A DNA stretch of 64,000 nucleotides from Smaragdicoccus niigatensis DSM 44881 = NBRC 103563 (GCF_000380645.1 NZ_AQXZ01000018.1:1-64000), one strand, 5' to 3'; counted from the stretch's first letter, positions 29,293 through 39,120 are shown. Notes: generated by a model from the sequence alone, not told the origin. Numbers and translations are program-made.

Positions 29293-29564
29293 TCCTCTGG
29301 GTTGCTTTGGAGCCTAGAACGCGAGCGAGGTACTCAGTGGGAACCACTCCGCAATGAAGGCTTGGCCGTACCTTCGCTTGGTTTGAGCTTTGCCCGTACC
29401 TGATACGTGCAGTCGTCTGGTCCGAAGAACTAGGAAATGAACTAGGGCGATCAGCGGCAGAGCACGGCACAGGGCGGCAGTAGACGGCAATCTGGGCTTC
29501 GCGATCGGCACGCCGTTGCAGCTCACGGCACCTGATGGCATGTAGCGGCAGGGCGTCCGAGTAG

Positions 29565-29607
29565 CTGGGGGTCAAGTGGTCGCAGGTTCAAATCCTGTCA
29601 GCCCGAC
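29565..29607 (+). repeat. attR: 43-bp direct repeat (tRNA-Pro 3' fragment)
   Basis: Perfect copy of 17,340-17,382. The copy lacks the tRNA 5' half and the final CA of the CCA end, so it is not a gene. Confidence 0.95.
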
Positions 29608-29623
29608 AAAGTAAGTGCAGGTC

Positions 29624-29658
29624 AAAGGCGGTTCCTCCCAGTGAGGGCCGCCTTTTTC
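29624..29658 (+). terminator. Original tRNA-Pro terminator, displaced by the island
   Basis: AAAGGCGG and CCGCCTTT form a hairpin followed by TTTTC, 17 bases after the attR core. Before insertion it would have lain directly behind tRNA-Pro. Confidence 0.8.
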
Positions 29659-29662
29659 GTAC

Positions 29663-29911
29663 CTACCGCAATCGGCGGTTGAGTTCGCCAGACTTTTCCG
29701 CAACGAGCCGTGACGTCGCTTCAACGCGGGCGCGGAAGCCGTTGTCGTTCGCGCTCCTAAGCACGGCATCATGAACGAAAGCCTCGAGCGACTGTCCCGA
29801 AGCATTTGCAGCGGTGCGAAGTAGTTCCATCTCGCTCTCGGTGAAGGTGAGTTCGAGGTTCGGCACAGTTCCGAAGCTACCGTGAGCGCGTTGATGCGGC
29901 ATAACGCTCAT
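29663..29911 (-). CDS. Small ribbon-helix-helix-like protein
   Basis: About 82 residues from ATG 29,911 (or 29,902). The segment NLELTFTESEMELLRTAANA, followed by SGQSLEAFVHDAVLRSA, has the strand-helix-helix pattern of ribbon-helix-helix antitoxin or DUF1778-type regulators, with a basic C-terminal helix. No toxin partner is seen next to it. It runs divergently from the SRPBCC gene at 29,977 across a palindrome, so it may regulate both. Confidence 0.55.
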   Translation of the reverse strand: MSVMPHQRAHGSFGTVPNLELTFTESEMELLRTAANASGQSLEAFVHDAVLRSANDNGFRARVEATSRLVAEKSGELNRRLR

Positions 29912-29940
29912 GAGTCTGGGTTGACGATCGCCGGTCGTCG

Positions 29941-29955
29941 AATACTTCAAGTATT
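29941..29955. promoter_or_regulatory. Operator-like palindrome AATACTTCAAGTATT
   Basis: A perfect 7-bp inverted repeat around a single C lies between the divergent RHH-like gene (start 29,911) and the SRPBCC gene (start 29,977). It is AT-rich in a GC-rich setting, as repressor sites often are. Confidence 0.5.
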
Positions 29956-29976
29956 TGGTGCGCATATGATGAGCCA

Positions 29977-30486
29977 ATGCGTGATTTGACCGTTTCGGAT
30001 TCGGTCGTCGTCAACGGCGTCGATCCTATGACGGCCTACCGAGCCGTTTCCGACGTCGCACAGATGGGACGCTGGAGCCCCGAGAACACGGGCGCGAAGG
30101 TCGCGACGAAGTCCCTTGTCGTCGGCGATACGTTCGACGGCTCCAACAAGCGCGGCCCAATCCTCAGGTGGGTCGGCCGAGCGAGAGTCACTACGGCGGA
30201 GCCGGGCAGCGTATTCATATTCCGGACCGAAGGGCTGGGCCTCGGACTGCCGTGGCTTCGGCATCCGGGGAGGCGGCCTGGTATCGCGTCCTGGGAGTAC
30301 CGATTTGAGGCGGTCGAGGGCGGCACGCGAGTCACTGAAACCTGGCATGACGAACGCCCGTGGCCGGACCTCCTGGCCGCGGCCGCAGATCCGATTCTCA
30401 CTGGTTCCCGTACTTTTGCTGACTTTCAGCGACGAAACATCGCTACGACTCTGGCTCGGTTGAAGGCGGACCTCGAAAGCCGCTAG
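29977..30486 (+). CDS. SRPBCC family protein
   Basis: A 169-residue START/polyketide-cyclase-like protein. The start VVVNGVDPMTAYRAVSDVAQ and RWSPENTG are typical of the first strand and helices that line a hydrophobic pocket; TRVTETWHDE is a later strand. Such proteins bind lipids or aromatic ligands. The ligand is unknown. It lies just outside attR and is followed after 178 bp by another SRPBCC gene. Confidence 0.8.
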   Translation: MRDLTVSDSVVVNGVDPMTAYRAVSDVAQMGRWSPENTGAKVATKSLVVGDTFDGSNKRGPILRWVGRARVTTAEPGSVFIFRTEGLGLGLPWLRHPGRRPGIASWEYRFEAVEGGTRVTETWHDERPWPDLLAAAADPILTGSRTFADFQRRNIATTLARLKADLESR

Positions 30487-30664
30487 TGCGTTTGGCGGAT
30501 TGTGCCAAAAGTAGGAACAAAGACCCATCTACCGGTGCCTACGGACTCCAGAGACGACGGCGGCCGACTTGCGATGCTGAGCCCAGGTTTTGGATGTAAG
30601 GGGCCTCAAAATGGTCGCAGTCGTCATTGAATTCTCGCTCGATTTTGCGTGGCGGTGAAACATC

Positions 30665-31126
30665 ATGGCCGTCAAAGGAACTCGTGAATTTGATATCAAG
30701 GCAACGCCGGCCGCGATAATCGACGCGCTTGCTGACATCGAAGACTTGCCGTCGTGGTCGAGTCCACACAAGTCGGCGTCTGTCCTTACGCGCCACGCGG
30801 ACGGCCTGCCCGATCTCGTCCGCGCACAGGTCAGTGTCGTCGGCGTCACGGACAATCAGAAGACGCGCTACCAGTGGGACGGCGACCGCGCCATGCACTG
30901 GTCGCTCGTCGAAAGCTCGCAACAGGCAAAACAAGTCGGGTCGTACCGACTGACACCGACGGCTTCGGGTACGCACGTCGTTTTCGATCTCGAACTGGCA
31001 CTGAAGATTCCGCTACCGGGCTTCCTCCAGCGGCGCATCCTCGCGATCGCGATGGACACCGCCAGTAGAGATCTCGCAAAGTTCATACAGCGCCGCGTCG
31101 CGACACACAGGTCCCCGACGCAGTAG
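30665..31126 (+). CDS. SRPBCC family protein (polyketide cyclase/dehydrase type)
   Basis: A 153-residue SRPBCC protein. FDIKATPAAIIDALADIEDL and LPSWSSPHKSASV are the usual N-terminal strand-helix elements, and GTHVVFDLELALKIPLPGF the long C-terminal strand and helix. It resembles a family common in mycolic-acid bacteria. Ligand unknown. The sulfatase-like gene follows after 70 bp. Confidence 0.8.
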   Translation: MAVKGTREFDIKATPAAIIDALADIEDLPSWSSPHKSASVLTRHADGLPDLVRAQVSVVGVTDNQKTRYQWDGDRAMHWSLVESSQQAKQVGSYRLTPTASGTHVVFDLELALKIPLPGFLQRRILAIAMDTASRDLAKFIQRRVATHRSPTQ

Positions 31127-31196
31127 GAGCCAAACGGAGTGCGGTTCACGGTGAGCCGAATTGTGTTTGGATCGATTCGTGGTGAGGTGTGGCCCC

Positions 31197-32789
31197 GTGG
31201 CCGGCCGCAATCGAGTACTCGGGTGGGTCGTCACCGGCCTCGCCGCCCTATTGGTGTACCTCGCACTCGTCGCGCCACCCGCGATTCGGCAGGTCACCCC
31301 TCTTTCCCTGCTGCGGATTCCCGTGGAAGGGCTACTTGGCGCAGCTCTCTTGCTCGTGCTTCCGGCGCGGCCTCGCCGGATCACCGCTCTCGTCGTCGGC
31401 GCGCTGCTTGGCCTCCTGACTTTGCTGCGGATTTTGCAGATGGGCTTCCTTGCTGTCCTGGGCAAGCCGTTCGACCCGGTCTTCGACTGGCCTCAACTCG
31501 GGCACGGCGTGTCCCTGCTCAAGGCGTCGATCGGCGAGCTCGGCACCCTGGCCGTCGCAACCGGAGCCGTCCTCCTGGCCGTCGCTCTCGTCGTGGTCTT
31601 GACGTTGTCCGTCGTGCGGCTCGCGCGCGTTGCGACTGACCACCGGCGCACCACGGGTCGCGCCGTCGGGGCCCTGGCCGTCGTCTGGCTCGTGTGCTTC
31701 GTGCTCTCAGCGCCGGTCGCGTCCCGGGGCGTCGCGACGCTTGCCTACCAAGCCAGCCGGCAGGTGTGGACGAGCCTCGAGAACCAGCGAAGCTTCGACG
31801 CCCAGATGGCCGCGTCCCGCGACCCGTCGGGCGTGGGGTTGCTTGCCGCGCTGCATGGCAAGGATGTTGTTCTCGTTTACGTCGAAAGCTATGGGCGCAT
31901 CGCGCTCGAGGACCCGGAGTTCGCGCCGACGGTCGACCCGGTTCTCGACGAGGGAACCCGCCAGCTCGACGAGGCCGGGTTCGCCTCGCGGAGCGCCTTC
32001 CTCACCTCGCCCACGTCCGGCGGCGACAGCTGGCTGGCCCACGCGACGCTGCAGTCCGGGTTGCGGGTGGCAAACCAGTACAGCTTCGACAAGCTCGTCG
32101 GAAGCGACCGACTCACGCTCACCAGCGGGTTCCACGGCGCCGGCTGGCGAACCGTCGCGGTCCAGCCGTCCACCCGCGGCCCGTGGTCGGCCGAATCTTT
32201 CTACCGCTTCGACCAGCTGTACGAGGACGGACTGGGCACCCGATCCCGGACGTACTTCGGCTTCCAGACACCAGACCAGTACACGCTTTCCTTCTTCCAA
32301 CACACCGAACGCGAGCGCGCCGGGCGAGGGCCGCTGATGGCGGAGATTCCACTGGTGTCGAGCCACTGGCCGTGGCACGAGATCCCCAACCTGCGCGACT
32401 GGAATGACATCGGCGACGGGTCGGTCTTCGACCAACCCGATGCCGGGCAGGCGGACTCCGCGCAGGTGGTCATGCTCGACGGTCCTCGAATGCGCGACGG
32501 CTACCGCCGCACCATCGCGTACTCGTTGTCCACCCTCGTCTCCTATGTGCAGACCTACGGCGACGACAATCTGGTGCTCATCTTCCTCGGCGACCACCAG
32601 CCGCCCACCTACCTGATCGGCGACGACAAGGGCTTGGACGTCCCGATCACCATCGTTACCCGCGACCGGGCGGTGTTGGACCGGACCGCCGGGTGGGGCT
32701 GGCAGCCCGGACTGCGGCCGAGCGCGGACGCTCCGGTGTGGCCCATGGAGTCCTTTCGCGACCGGTTCCTCAACGCCTTCGGCCGGTAG
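31197..32789 (+). CDS. Membrane sulfatase-fold protein (LTA-synthase-like)
   Basis: A 530-residue protein with about four membrane spans in the first 180 residues (VVTGLAALLVYLALVAPPAI, IPVEGLLGAALLLVLP, and others) and an extracellular alkaline-phosphatase/sulfatase fold behind them. KDVVLVYVESYG carries the metal site, TSGGDSWLAH the probable nucleophile Ser/Thr region, and FLGDHQPPTYL the late metal-binding Asp-His. Relatives transfer phosphoglycerol or phosphoethanolamine groups onto envelope molecules. The GTG at 31,197 is preferred because GGTGAGG precedes it; the frame opens at 31,161. Confidence 0.78.
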   Translation: MAGRNRVLGWVVTGLAALLVYLALVAPPAIRQVTPLSLLRIPVEGLLGAALLLVLPARPRRITALVVGALLGLLTLLRILQMGFLAVLGKPFDPVFDWPQLGHGVSLLKASIGELGTLAVATGAVLLAVALVVVLTLSVVRLARVATDHRRTTGRAVGALAVVWLVCFVLSAPVASRGVATLAYQASRQVWTSLENQRSFDAQMAASRDPSGVGLLAALHGKDVVLVYVESYGRIALEDPEFAPTVDPVLDEGTRQLDEAGFASRSAFLTSPTSGGDSWLAHATLQSGLRVANQYSFDKLVGSDRLTLTSGFHGAGWRTVAVQPSTRGPWSAESFYRFDQLYEDGLGTRSRTYFGFQTPDQYTLSFFQHTERERAGRGPLMAEIPLVSSHWPWHEIPNLRDWNDIGDGSVFDQPDAGQADSAQVVMLDGPRMRDGYRRTIAYSLSTLVSYVQTYGDDNLVLIFLGDHQPPTYLIGDDKGLDVPITIVTRDRAVLDRTAGWGWQPGLRPSADAPVWPMESFRDRFLNAFGR

Positions 32790-32885
32790 TTGCATTTTCT
32801 ATTGAATTTTGCCCATTTGTGCAGATCAGAGCTGGAAATGCCGGTTGTCGCCCCGAGCCGCGATGGCGGGTTTAGGGTGCGAAAT

Positions 32886-35800
32886 ATGGACACGCTCCTC
32901 AAGGTGTCTGCCCCTCCGCAGCTCGACGACATCCCCATGGTGAGTGGGGATCTGCCGATGTTCACGGAGCTCGCAGGACGACCGTACGCAATGCCCCTGG
33001 ACCTCCTCGCCGAACGGTATGGTCCGATCTTCCAAGCCGATGTCAACGGCAATCGCATGGTTATGGTGTGCTCGCGCGAGATGGTCAACGAACTGTGCGA
33101 CGAGTCCCGCTTCAACAAGGAAGTGACCAGCCGACTCATGCGGGTACGCCCACTCGCGGGCGACGGTTTGTTCACCGCATTCCGTGGCGAACCGAACTGG
33201 CAGAAGGCACACGACGTCCTGATCTCCGGGTTCAGTTACAACGGACTGCGTAGCTATCACCCGGCGCTGCTCGACATCAATGTGGAGATGACCAGGCACT
33301 GGGACGCCGCCATCGGAAATCACCCGGTCGATGTGTCCTTGGACCTGACGAAGTTGGCGATGGACTCGGTAGCACTCGCCGGGTTCGGTGCGCGGTTCGA
33401 TTCCTTCAGCCAGCCCGGGTTCTCCGAAATCCCCATGGCCTTCCTCATCGCAAGCCTTAACATGCCACCGCTCGGCAACCCGGAGACCTACGAAGCTGCG
33501 CGCGCCAAGCTCTTCGCCTTCGTCGACCAAATGGTCGTCCGTCATCAGAATCCGCAACCCGGCGATCTCGACGACCTGATGAACCTGATGATCGCGCCCG
33601 GTCCCGACGGCCAGATGGCGCTCGACATTCAGACGATCCGGAACGAGTCGTTCACGTTCTTGGTGGCCGGCCAGATCACGACGTCGATCCTCATGCCGAC
33701 CACGCTGTACAGCCTTGTCAAGAATCCGTACGTGCTCCACCGGGTTCAGGCTGAGGTCGATAGCGTTTTCGGGACCGAGGATGACTACCTGCCGTCCTAC
33801 GACGACATGGGCAAACTGACGTACCTCCGGCAATGCATCGACGAAACCCTGAGGTTGTCCCCGCCGGTTCCGTTCTTTGACCGGATGGCCCTCGAGGACA
33901 CCGTCATCGGCGGCAGGTACCCGATCCACCAGGGCGAGTCCTTCACGGTCCTGACCGGTGGGTTGCACCGCCAGCCCGAGTGGGGAGACAACGTCGAACA
34001 GTTCGATCCGGACCGATTCTTGCCTGAGAATGTCGCGGCCCGACCGGAGGGTCTCTTCCGGCCCTTTGGTACCGGCCCGCGGGCCTGCATCGGACGCCAG
34101 TTCGCGCTGCACGAGGCGACGATGACGATCGCACGGATTGTTCATCGGTACCGGCTCGTCGACTCAGGCCACTACGTTCTGAATTACGCGACTCCCACCG
34201 AGCGCAAACCCAACGGTTTCAAGCTCGATCTCATCCGTCGTACGCCTGCGGAACGCCACCAGGCTGCCCCGAGCGTGGCACCTACTGCTACCGCCGCGCC
34301 GCCGGCCGCTAGCGCGCTTGGCATGGTCAAGGCCGGTACCACCCTCGCGGTACTGCACGGTTCGAACCTCGGCACGTGCCAAGCATTGGCGAAACACCTC
34401 GTCGAAGACGCGGCCGATTGGGGTTGCACGGCCACCGTCGCACCGCTTGATGACGCCGTCGCGGCTCTCCCCGCCGCCGACGTTACGGTCATCGTTGCGT
34501 CGTCGTACAACGGCCAGCCCACCGACGATGCTCGCAACTTCTACAACTGGCTGGGCTCGACCGACGCCACGCTGGAGGGGACACCGCTCTACGCCGTCTT
34601 GGGTGTCGGCGACCGGAACTGGTCCGAGACGTACCAAGCCGTGCCGAAACGTATCGACGCGCGCCTGGCCGAGATGGGCGCCGAGCGGCTGCTGCCCAGG
34701 ACCGCCGCCGACGTCGCCGGTGACTTCGCGGGGACAATCGACGAATTCTCAGTCGCCCTGCGGGCAGCGTTGGTACAGCGATTCGGAGATCCGAACAGTG
34801 CACCGAAGGCGGCGGCGCCGGAAGAGTCGCTGTACGAGGTGCGGAAGATCAGCGGTTCGATCACCGACGAGATCGATGCGAGGTTCGAAGTCCAACCCAT
34901 GACAGTGCTCGAAAACAACGAGCTGGTCGCGCCGAACGATTTGGGACCAGGCAAGCGGCACATCCGGATCGCGCTTCCGGAGGGCGTCGAATACCAGACG
35001 GGCGATCACCTGACGGTTCTCGCCGACAACCCTCCGGAGCTGGTCAATCTCATCCTCGAGGCGGGCGGAATCGACCCGGACATGCGCCTGTCGATCAACC
35101 CGCGGCGCAGCTCCCGCCGATTGATTGCGGTGAACCGGGAAGTGACCGCTCGCGAGCTGCTCACACACTTTGTAGAGCTTCGCAAAGCCGCGACGCCCAC
35201 TCAGCTGCGCCGACTTGCGGCGTCCAACCCATGTCCGCCGGAGCGACAGCGTCTCGAGGAACTGGCCGACAGTTCAACACCGTCGGCGATCAGCCCGCTC
35301 GAGTGTCTGGTCGAGTTCCCCGCATGCACGCTCCGCGGACCGGATCTTCTCGAACTGCTCGACCCCATGACGCCGCGGCATTACTCGATCTCGTCGTCGT
35401 CACGACTGTCGCCGCAGATCGTCGCCCTGATCGTCAGTGTCTTGCAGGCGCCCGCGAGATCCGGTCGTGGGATGTACAAGGGCGTGGCGTCCAACCACCT
35501 CGCCGAGATCGCACCGGGAACGCAGATTCGGGCCCGGGTCGACCGGGCACGGGAGGCATTCCGGTCCGGCAGTGATCCGGCGCGAAATGTCATCCTCGTG
35601 AGCGCGGGGACCGGCGTTGCTCCGTTCTGCGGCTTCCTCATGGATCGGTTCGCCGCCAAGATGGCGGGCGACACGTACACGCAGGCGATGTGCTTCTTCG
35701 GAGTCAATGACCCGGACGTCGACTACATCTTCCGCAAGCAATTCGAGAGAGGCGTCGAGGAAGGGATCGTCGACATGCGTCCGGCGTTCTCGCACACGGC

Positions 35801-36053
35801 GCCGGGCGGTATTCGTTTCGTCCAGGACCGGATTGCCGCCGACGCAGACGACGTGTGGAATCTGATCGGAGACCCGGAGAAGAACGCGTACGTCTACGTG
35901 TGCGGCGACGGTGCTCGGATGGCTCCGGGCGTTCGGCAGGCATTCTTGGACATCTATCGAGCGCGGACCGGCGCCGATGAAGCGGCCGCTCGCGACTGGA
36001 TGGTCGGATTGGTGCAGTCGGATCGATACGTGGAGGACGTTTTCGCCGGCTGA
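32886..36053 (+). CDS. Self-sufficient cytochrome P450-reductase fusion (CYP102 type)
   Basis: A 1,055-residue fusion of a P450 heme domain (1-460), an FMN flavodoxin domain (from ~485, LHGSNLGTCQALA) and an FAD/NADPH reductase (RHYSISSSS; GTGVAPFCGFL; end YVEDVFAG). Heme Cys401 is in FGTGPRACIG and ETLR in helix K. Relatives such as CYP102A1 hydroxylate fatty acids using NADPH. The residue matching Phe87 of CYP102A1 is kept. The I-helix motif, normally AGHETT, reads AGQITT, with Ile264 replacing the acidic residue. The start ATG 32,886 follows AGGGTG. Its stop lies one base before the stop of the convergent ABC-F gene. Confidence 0.95.
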   Translation: MDTLLKVSAPPQLDDIPMVSGDLPMFTELAGRPYAMPLDLLAERYGPIFQADVNGNRMVMVCSREMVNELCDESRFNKEVTSRLMRVRPLAGDGLFTAFRGEPNWQKAHDVLISGFSYNGLRSYHPALLDINVEMTRHWDAAIGNHPVDVSLDLTKLAMDSVALAGFGARFDSFSQPGFSEIPMAFLIASLNMPPLGNPETYEAARAKLFAFVDQMVVRHQNPQPGDLDDLMNLMIAPGPDGQMALDIQTIRNESFTFLVAGQITTSILMPTTLYSLVKNPYVLHRVQAEVDSVFGTEDDYLPSYDDMGKLTYLRQCIDETLRLSPPVPFFDRMALEDTVIGGRYPIHQGESFTVLTGGLHRQPEWGDNVEQFDPDRFLPENVAARPEGLFRPFGTGPRACIGRQFALHEATMTIARIVHRYRLVDSGHYVLNYATPTERKPNGFKLDLIRRTPAERHQAAPSVAPTATAAPPAASALGMVKAGTTLAVLHGSNLGTCQALAKHLVEDAADWGCTATVAPLDDAVAALPAADVTVIVASSYNGQPTDDARNFYNWLGSTDATLEGTPLYAVLGVGDRNWSETYQAVPKRIDARLAEMGAERLLPRTAADVAGDFAGTIDEFSVALRAALVQRFGDPNSAPKAAAPEESLYEVRKISGSITDEIDARFEVQPMTVLENNELVAPNDLGPGKRHIRIALPEGVEYQTGDHLTVLADNPPELVNLILEAGGIDPDMRLSINPRRSSRRLIAVNREVTARELLTHFVELRKAATPTQLRRLAASNPCPPERQRLEELADSSTPSAISPLECLVEFPACTLRGPDLLELLDPMTPRHYSISSSSRLSPQIVALIVSVLQAPARSGRGMYKGVASNHLAEIAPGTQIRARVDRAREAFRSGSDPARNVILVSAGTGVAPFCGFLMDRFAAKMAGDTYTQAMCFFGVNDPDVDYIFRKQFERGVEEGIVDMRPAFSHTAPGGIRFVQDRIAADADDVWNLIGDPEKNAYVYVCGDGARMAPGVRQAFLDIYRARTGADEAAARDWMVGLVQSDRYVEDVFAG

Positions 36054-36054
36054 G

Positions 36055-37662
36055 TCAACTGCTCAAACCCGGGCGCTGCCGCATTCGGCCGTGTCCATCG
36101 AGTTCGACGACCGTGTCGACGCGTACCCGCTCGAGGAATGAGACGTCGTGGCTCACGATGAGCAAGGCGCCACGGTAGGAATCGAGAGCCTCGGCGAGCT
36201 GTTCGACGCTCTCGATATCGAGGTTGTTCGTCGGCTCGTCGAGGACCAGGAGCTGAGCTGGCGGGTCCGCCAAGAGGAGGCGGGCCAGCGCGACGCGAAA
36301 CCGCTCGCCGCCGGACAGTGTGTGCACCGGCCGATCGACACTGTCACCTCGAATCAGAAGCCGGGCGAGTTGGTTGCGGATCGTGCCGACGGGGATACCT
36401 GGGGCGACCGCTTGCACGTTCTCGATTGCGCTGGCTTCATCGGCGAGTCCATCCAGACGCTGCGGGAGGTAGCCGATGTGCTCGGTGAGCAGACGGCCGC
36501 GCGGGTGCCCGTTCGTCGCCGGGGAACCATGGACGAGCTGCTCCACCAACGTCGACTTTCCGGATCCATTTGCGCCGATGAGAGCAACCCGCTCGGGACC
36601 CTGAATCACGATGGTGAGGTCTTCGTCGCTGAATTTTGCGAGACGGCGTCCGGCAGGGACGTCCGGATCAGGCAGGTCAAGACGGATGTGCTCCTCCTCC
36701 CGGACGTTCGCGTCCGCGGCGTCGACCGCTGCCTGGGCGTTCTGAACTTTGTCGTCGAGGGTGGACCGCAATGATCCCGCCGACACCTGCGCCCAGTTGG
36801 CGAGATTGCCGGCGAGGACCTTGGGAATGCCGCCGTCGCGCTGTGCCTTCCTCGCTGTCCGTTCCCGCCGCGCGAGCTTGGTCTCCGCCTCGATGCGCTG
36901 ACGCTTTTCCGTCTTGAGCGCTTGCTGCGCCGATCGGGCGGCTTGTACGGCTGCCCGTTGCTCCTGTTCTTGGTACTCGCGCCACGCGCTGTAGGGGCCA
37001 CCGAAAGTGGTGAGTGAGCCGCCGTAGAGCTCGGTGGTGTTATCCATGTGCTCGAGAAGTTCGAGGTCGTGGCTGACGACGACAAGCGCGCCCGGCCAGT
37101 GGTCGACGGACTCGGCCAACCGAGCACGGGTCGCTAGGTCGAGGTTGTTGGTCGGCTCGTCGAGCAGCGTGATCGGCGTTCGGCGGATACGGAGTCCGGT
37201 GATCGCGATGAGCATGCTCTCGCCTCCGGAGACCTCGACAACCCGGCGACCGAGGTCTGCGGCAGAGAATCCGATGCGATGCAGCGCCTCGTCGGCCCGT
37301 GACTCGATGTCCCAGTTGTCGTGGACCAGCTCGAAGTGGCGAGGGTCGACGTCGCCGGATTCGATGGCCTTCAGCGCGGCCAGGATGGGGTCGATACCGA
37401 GTAGTTCGGCGATGGTCGCGTCGGGTCGCAGGGTCAACGTCTGCGGCAGATAGCCGACTTCACCGCTGACATCGACGTGGCCGGCCGTCGGCTGCAACTC
37501 ACCGGAGATCAGCCGAAGGAGGGTGGACTTTCCGGCGCCGTTGCGACCGATGAGCCCGGTCCGACCGGGGTTGATGGTGCCGTTGACCTGGGAGAGTGCG
37601 ATCGTCCCGTCCGGCCATTCGAAGGTGAGATCGCGAAACGTGATGACGGGCTTGGTAGACAT
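36055..37662 (-). CDS. ABC-F family ATPase
   Basis: A 535-residue protein with two ABC ATPase domains and no membrane domain. Walker A motifs are LIGRNGAGKSTLL and LIGANGSGKSTL; the signatures are VSGGES and LSGGERF; each has a DEPTNNLD Walker B. The basic linker of about 80 residues between the domains is the part that reaches into the ribosome. ABC-F proteins protect or regulate translating ribosomes, often against antibiotics. Which class is not clear. It is convergent with the P450 gene. Confidence 0.92.
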   Translation of the reverse strand: MSTKPVITFRDLTFEWPDGTIALSQVNGTINPGRTGLIGRNGAGKSTLLRLISGELQPTAGHVDVSGEVGYLPQTLTLRPDATIAELLGIDPILAALKAIESGDVDPRHFELVHDNWDIESRADEALHRIGFSAADLGRRVVEVSGGESMLIAITGLRIRRTPITLLDEPTNNLDLATRARLAESVDHWPGALVVVSHDLELLEHMDNTTELYGGSLTTFGGPYSAWREYQEQEQRAAVQAARSAQQALKTEKRQRIEAETKLARRERTARKAQRDGGIPKVLAGNLANWAQVSAGSLRSTLDDKVQNAQAAVDAADANVREEEHIRLDLPDPDVPAGRRLAKFSDEDLTIVIQGPERVALIGANGSGKSTLVEQLVHGSPATNGHPRGRLLTEHIGYLPQRLDGLADEASAIENVQAVAPGIPVGTIRNQLARLLIRGDSVDRPVHTLSGGERFRVALARLLLADPPAQLLVLDEPTNNLDIESVEQLAEALDSYRGALLIVSHDVSFLERVRVDTVVELDGHGRMRQRPGLSS

Positions 37663-37774
37663 CGAAAAGGTGGCTTTCGGTCGAAGGCGTGGGTCAGCTT
37701 CTGTCGGCCTCGATGTCCATGGGGCGAGACGCTATCAGCCGCACCCTTTCGAGCGCCTCCGATTTTTCCGCGCC

Positions 37775-38983
37775 TCAGTTCTGCGCCGCCGCCGCCAGGT
37801 TGTAGACGTGATCCGGGGTCAGCACCTGCGTGACAGCCTGCGCGAGGGCCGTGCTCGGTTCGAGCTCTCCATACTGCTCGTCGGTGTTGATGAGCATGAT
37901 CATCGTGATGTCCTTCTCGGGCAGATAGGTCACGACAGTCTCGTATCCGGGCAGCGAACCGTTGTGCCCGATCCACCCGCCGACGTTGAAGATTCCCAGT
38001 CCATACCCGTCGGGTGCGGGCAGGTGAAGCGCACTCACCATCTGCATGCGCTGCGCTTGAACCTCCGGCTTGAGCAACGTGCCCTTCGCGAGTGCCGGCG
38101 CCCAGATCTCGAGGTCGTCGAGGTTGGAGATCATTGCACCGGCGGCCCAGCCCCACGACGGGTTCCAATTGGTGGAGATCGTCTCGTTGCCGCTCTCGTC
38201 CTGAACGGTGTAGCCCTGCGCATGCGGGTCCGGGAAGTCGGCATTTGTCGGGAAGATCGTGTGCTTCAACCCGAGCGGCTTGAGGATGTGCTCGCCGATG
38301 TAGTCCTGGATCTTCTGTCCGCTGACCTTCTCGAGGACCATGCCGAGCAGGATCAGGTTGACGTTGGTGTATTTCCAGTTCGTCCCGGGCGCGAACTGCA
38401 TGGGGGAGGTCCAGGCGAAATCGAGCAGTTGTTGGGGTGTGAACACATGGTTGTGGTCGGACAGGAACAGCTTGATGAACTCGTCGTTCTCGCTGTAATC
38501 GGGTAGTCCGCTCTGCATGCGCGCCAACATGCGGATCGTCACCTTGTCGCCCTCGGGAACTCCGGAGATGTACTTCGAGATCGGGTCGTCGAGCCCGATC
38601 TTTCCGTCGCCGACGAGCTGGAGAATCCCGGTGACCGTGAAGGTCTTGGTGACGCTTCCGATCCGGCCGTAGAAGTCGGCCTTCATGGGCGCTCCGGTGG
38701 CCTTGTCCGCCACACCCGCGGTGTGAACATACGTACCGTCCGGGCCGGTGATCCCGACGATCGCACCGGGAATATTGGCCTTCTTGATCGTGTCCGCGAT
38801 CGCGGCATCGAGCTTGGCAGCGAGGGCGGGATCAAGGCGCTTGATGACGTGTTGGCTCGGCGGTGCTTCCGGCTCGGTGGACTTGTCCGTGCTGCACGCC
38901 GTTGCGAACACCAAGACCGTGGCGAGTACGCCGACGAGCAGAGCGCGGAGCGTCGACCGCTCCCGGACGAGGTGAAGAGCCAT
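37775..38983 (-). CDS. Beta-lactamase / D-alanyl-D-alanine carboxypeptidase-like lipoprotein
   Basis: A 402-residue class C beta-lactamase-fold serine hydrolase. A lipoprotein signal (VGVLATVLVFATACS) anchors it outside the membrane. Catalytic motifs are SVTK (Ser nucleophile and Lys), YTN, and HNG near the C-terminus. The substrate may be peptidoglycan peptides, esters or beta-lactams. The ATG at 38,983 was chosen to place the signal at the N-terminus; the frame stays open to 39,121. It is divergent from mscL. Confidence 0.88.
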   Translation of the reverse strand: MALHLVRERSTLRALLVGVLATVLVFATACSTDKSTEPEAPPSQHVIKRLDPALAAKLDAAIADTIKKANIPGAIVGITGPDGTYVHTAGVADKATGAPMKADFYGRIGSVTKTFTVTGILQLVGDGKIGLDDPISKYISGVPEGDKVTIRMLARMQSGLPDYSENDEFIKLFLSDHNHVFTPQQLLDFAWTSPMQFAPGTNWKYTNVNLILLGMVLEKVSGQKIQDYIGEHILKPLGLKHTIFPTNADFPDPHAQGYTVQDESGNETISTNWNPSWGWAAGAMISNLDDLEIWAPALAKGTLLKPEVQAQRMQMVSALHLPAPDGYGLGIFNVGGWIGHNGSLPGYETVVTYLPEKDITMIMLINTDEQYGELEPSTALAQAVTQVLTPDHVYNLAAAAQN

Positions 38984-39120
38984 GAGCAGTCCCGCGGTGA
39001 GTCCCGATTTTCGGACATTGGAGACGTTACTCCGCGAAACACGCTCGCCCGAGATCGTTTTCGCGATTGACGTGCGATGATACGCGCCAAAATTCGTCAC
39101 CGAAGATGGGAAATGGGGCA

